This document shows, piece by piece, positions 63,999-64,000 of a stretch of DNA of 64,000 bases (positions are counted from its first letter, which is position 1; the number at the start of each line of letters is the position of its first letter). The DNA is from Arthrobacter sp. EpRS71 (GTDB lineage: Bacteria > Actinomycetota > Actinomycetes > Actinomycetales > Micrococcaceae). The notes under the pieces are model-generated. The model worked only from the letters and a program-made list of their open reading frames with translations. It had not been told where the DNA came from and made no database searches. The position numbers and the translations under genes are program-made. The DNA lies in the NCBI RefSeq assembly GCF_001512285.1, contig NZ_LNUV01000006.1, forward strand, positions 571,059 through 635,058, written 5' to 3'.

Positions 63999-64000
63999 CA

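Overview
The window comes from a high-GC Gram-positive of the Micrococcaceae. The 16S rRNA at its right end reads like Arthrobacter/Paenarthrobacter, and the gene content agrees: BioB paired with a BsaP-like protein, a TM0106-type nuclease-helicase, an MSMEG_6728-like protein, GTG/TTG starts and several probable leaderless genes. The genus is an inference from the rRNA text and gene content; no database was searched.

Layout. 1-6.9 kb: end of a thioesterase gene, cutC, then a carbohydrate block (GH-like DUF6067 protein, DUF5107/TPR protein, DUF1349 protein). 6.9-10.8 kb: McrB/McrC-type restriction of modified DNA plus a small membrane protein. 10.8-14.2 kb: divergent histidine kinase and OmpR-type regulator, an Hpt-like protein lacking the usual histidine, and a tiny membrane protein. 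14.2-18 kb: vsr, bsaP-bioB, and a divergent NCS1 permease. 18-22.3 kb: stress/housekeeping genes (CsbD, zinc alcohol dehydrogenase, zinc-ribbon protein, coiled-coil membrane protein, SIS protein, SRPBCC-like membrane protein). 22.3-23.5 kb: an Old Yellow Enzyme.

23.6-31.8 kb is the most coherent system: a GntR/FCD regulator followed by an eight-gene operon (TIM-barrel isomerase, DhaK-DhaL kinase, RpiB-like isomerase, 3-hydroxyacyl-CoA-dehydrogenase-like protein, SDR dehydrogenase, 30-residue membrane peptide, MFS transporter, TpiA-like isomerase). The kinase, TpiA-like and RpiB-like enzymes match the known route L-erythrulose to L-erythrulose-1-P to D-erythrulose-4-P to D-erythrose-4-P, so it probably feeds tetritols or erythrulose into the pentose phosphate pathway. 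A shared palindrome, TCCTATAGGA, lies before both the regulator and the operon. Two enzymes and the micropeptide have no assigned step.

31.8-44.8 kb: RecB-like/YprB/SF1 helicase fusion, nucleoside deaminase, CBS protein, Tex, alpha/beta hydrolase with DUF1622 protein, MSMEG_6728-like protein, adenine/adenosine deaminase, a winged-helix/histone-H1-like/X25-like protein, acylphosphatase and a Phd-VapC toxin-antitoxin pair. 44.8-49.2 kb: nucleoside salvage (ribokinase-family kinase and GntR/UTRA regulator, divergent from MFS transporter and nucleoside hydrolase). 49.2-50.1 kb: a probably leaderless ArsR-SRPBCC fusion. 50.4-56.8 kb: GH42 beta-galactosidase with an ABC importer (two permeases, a lipoprotein, no ATPase) and a YesL protein. 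56.8-58.1 kb: a Tat-exported amidohydrolase. 58.5-64.0 kb: rRNA operon 16S-23S-5S with no tRNA in the spacer.

Non-coding structure of note: a 71-bp palindromic element present twice (13.3 and 17.9 kb), an 18-bp inverted repeat around the bsaP stop codon, tandem repeats at the start of mcrC and the end of the kinase gene, and a pre-23S processing stem. I saw no CRISPR array, insertion sequence, prophage or tRNA.
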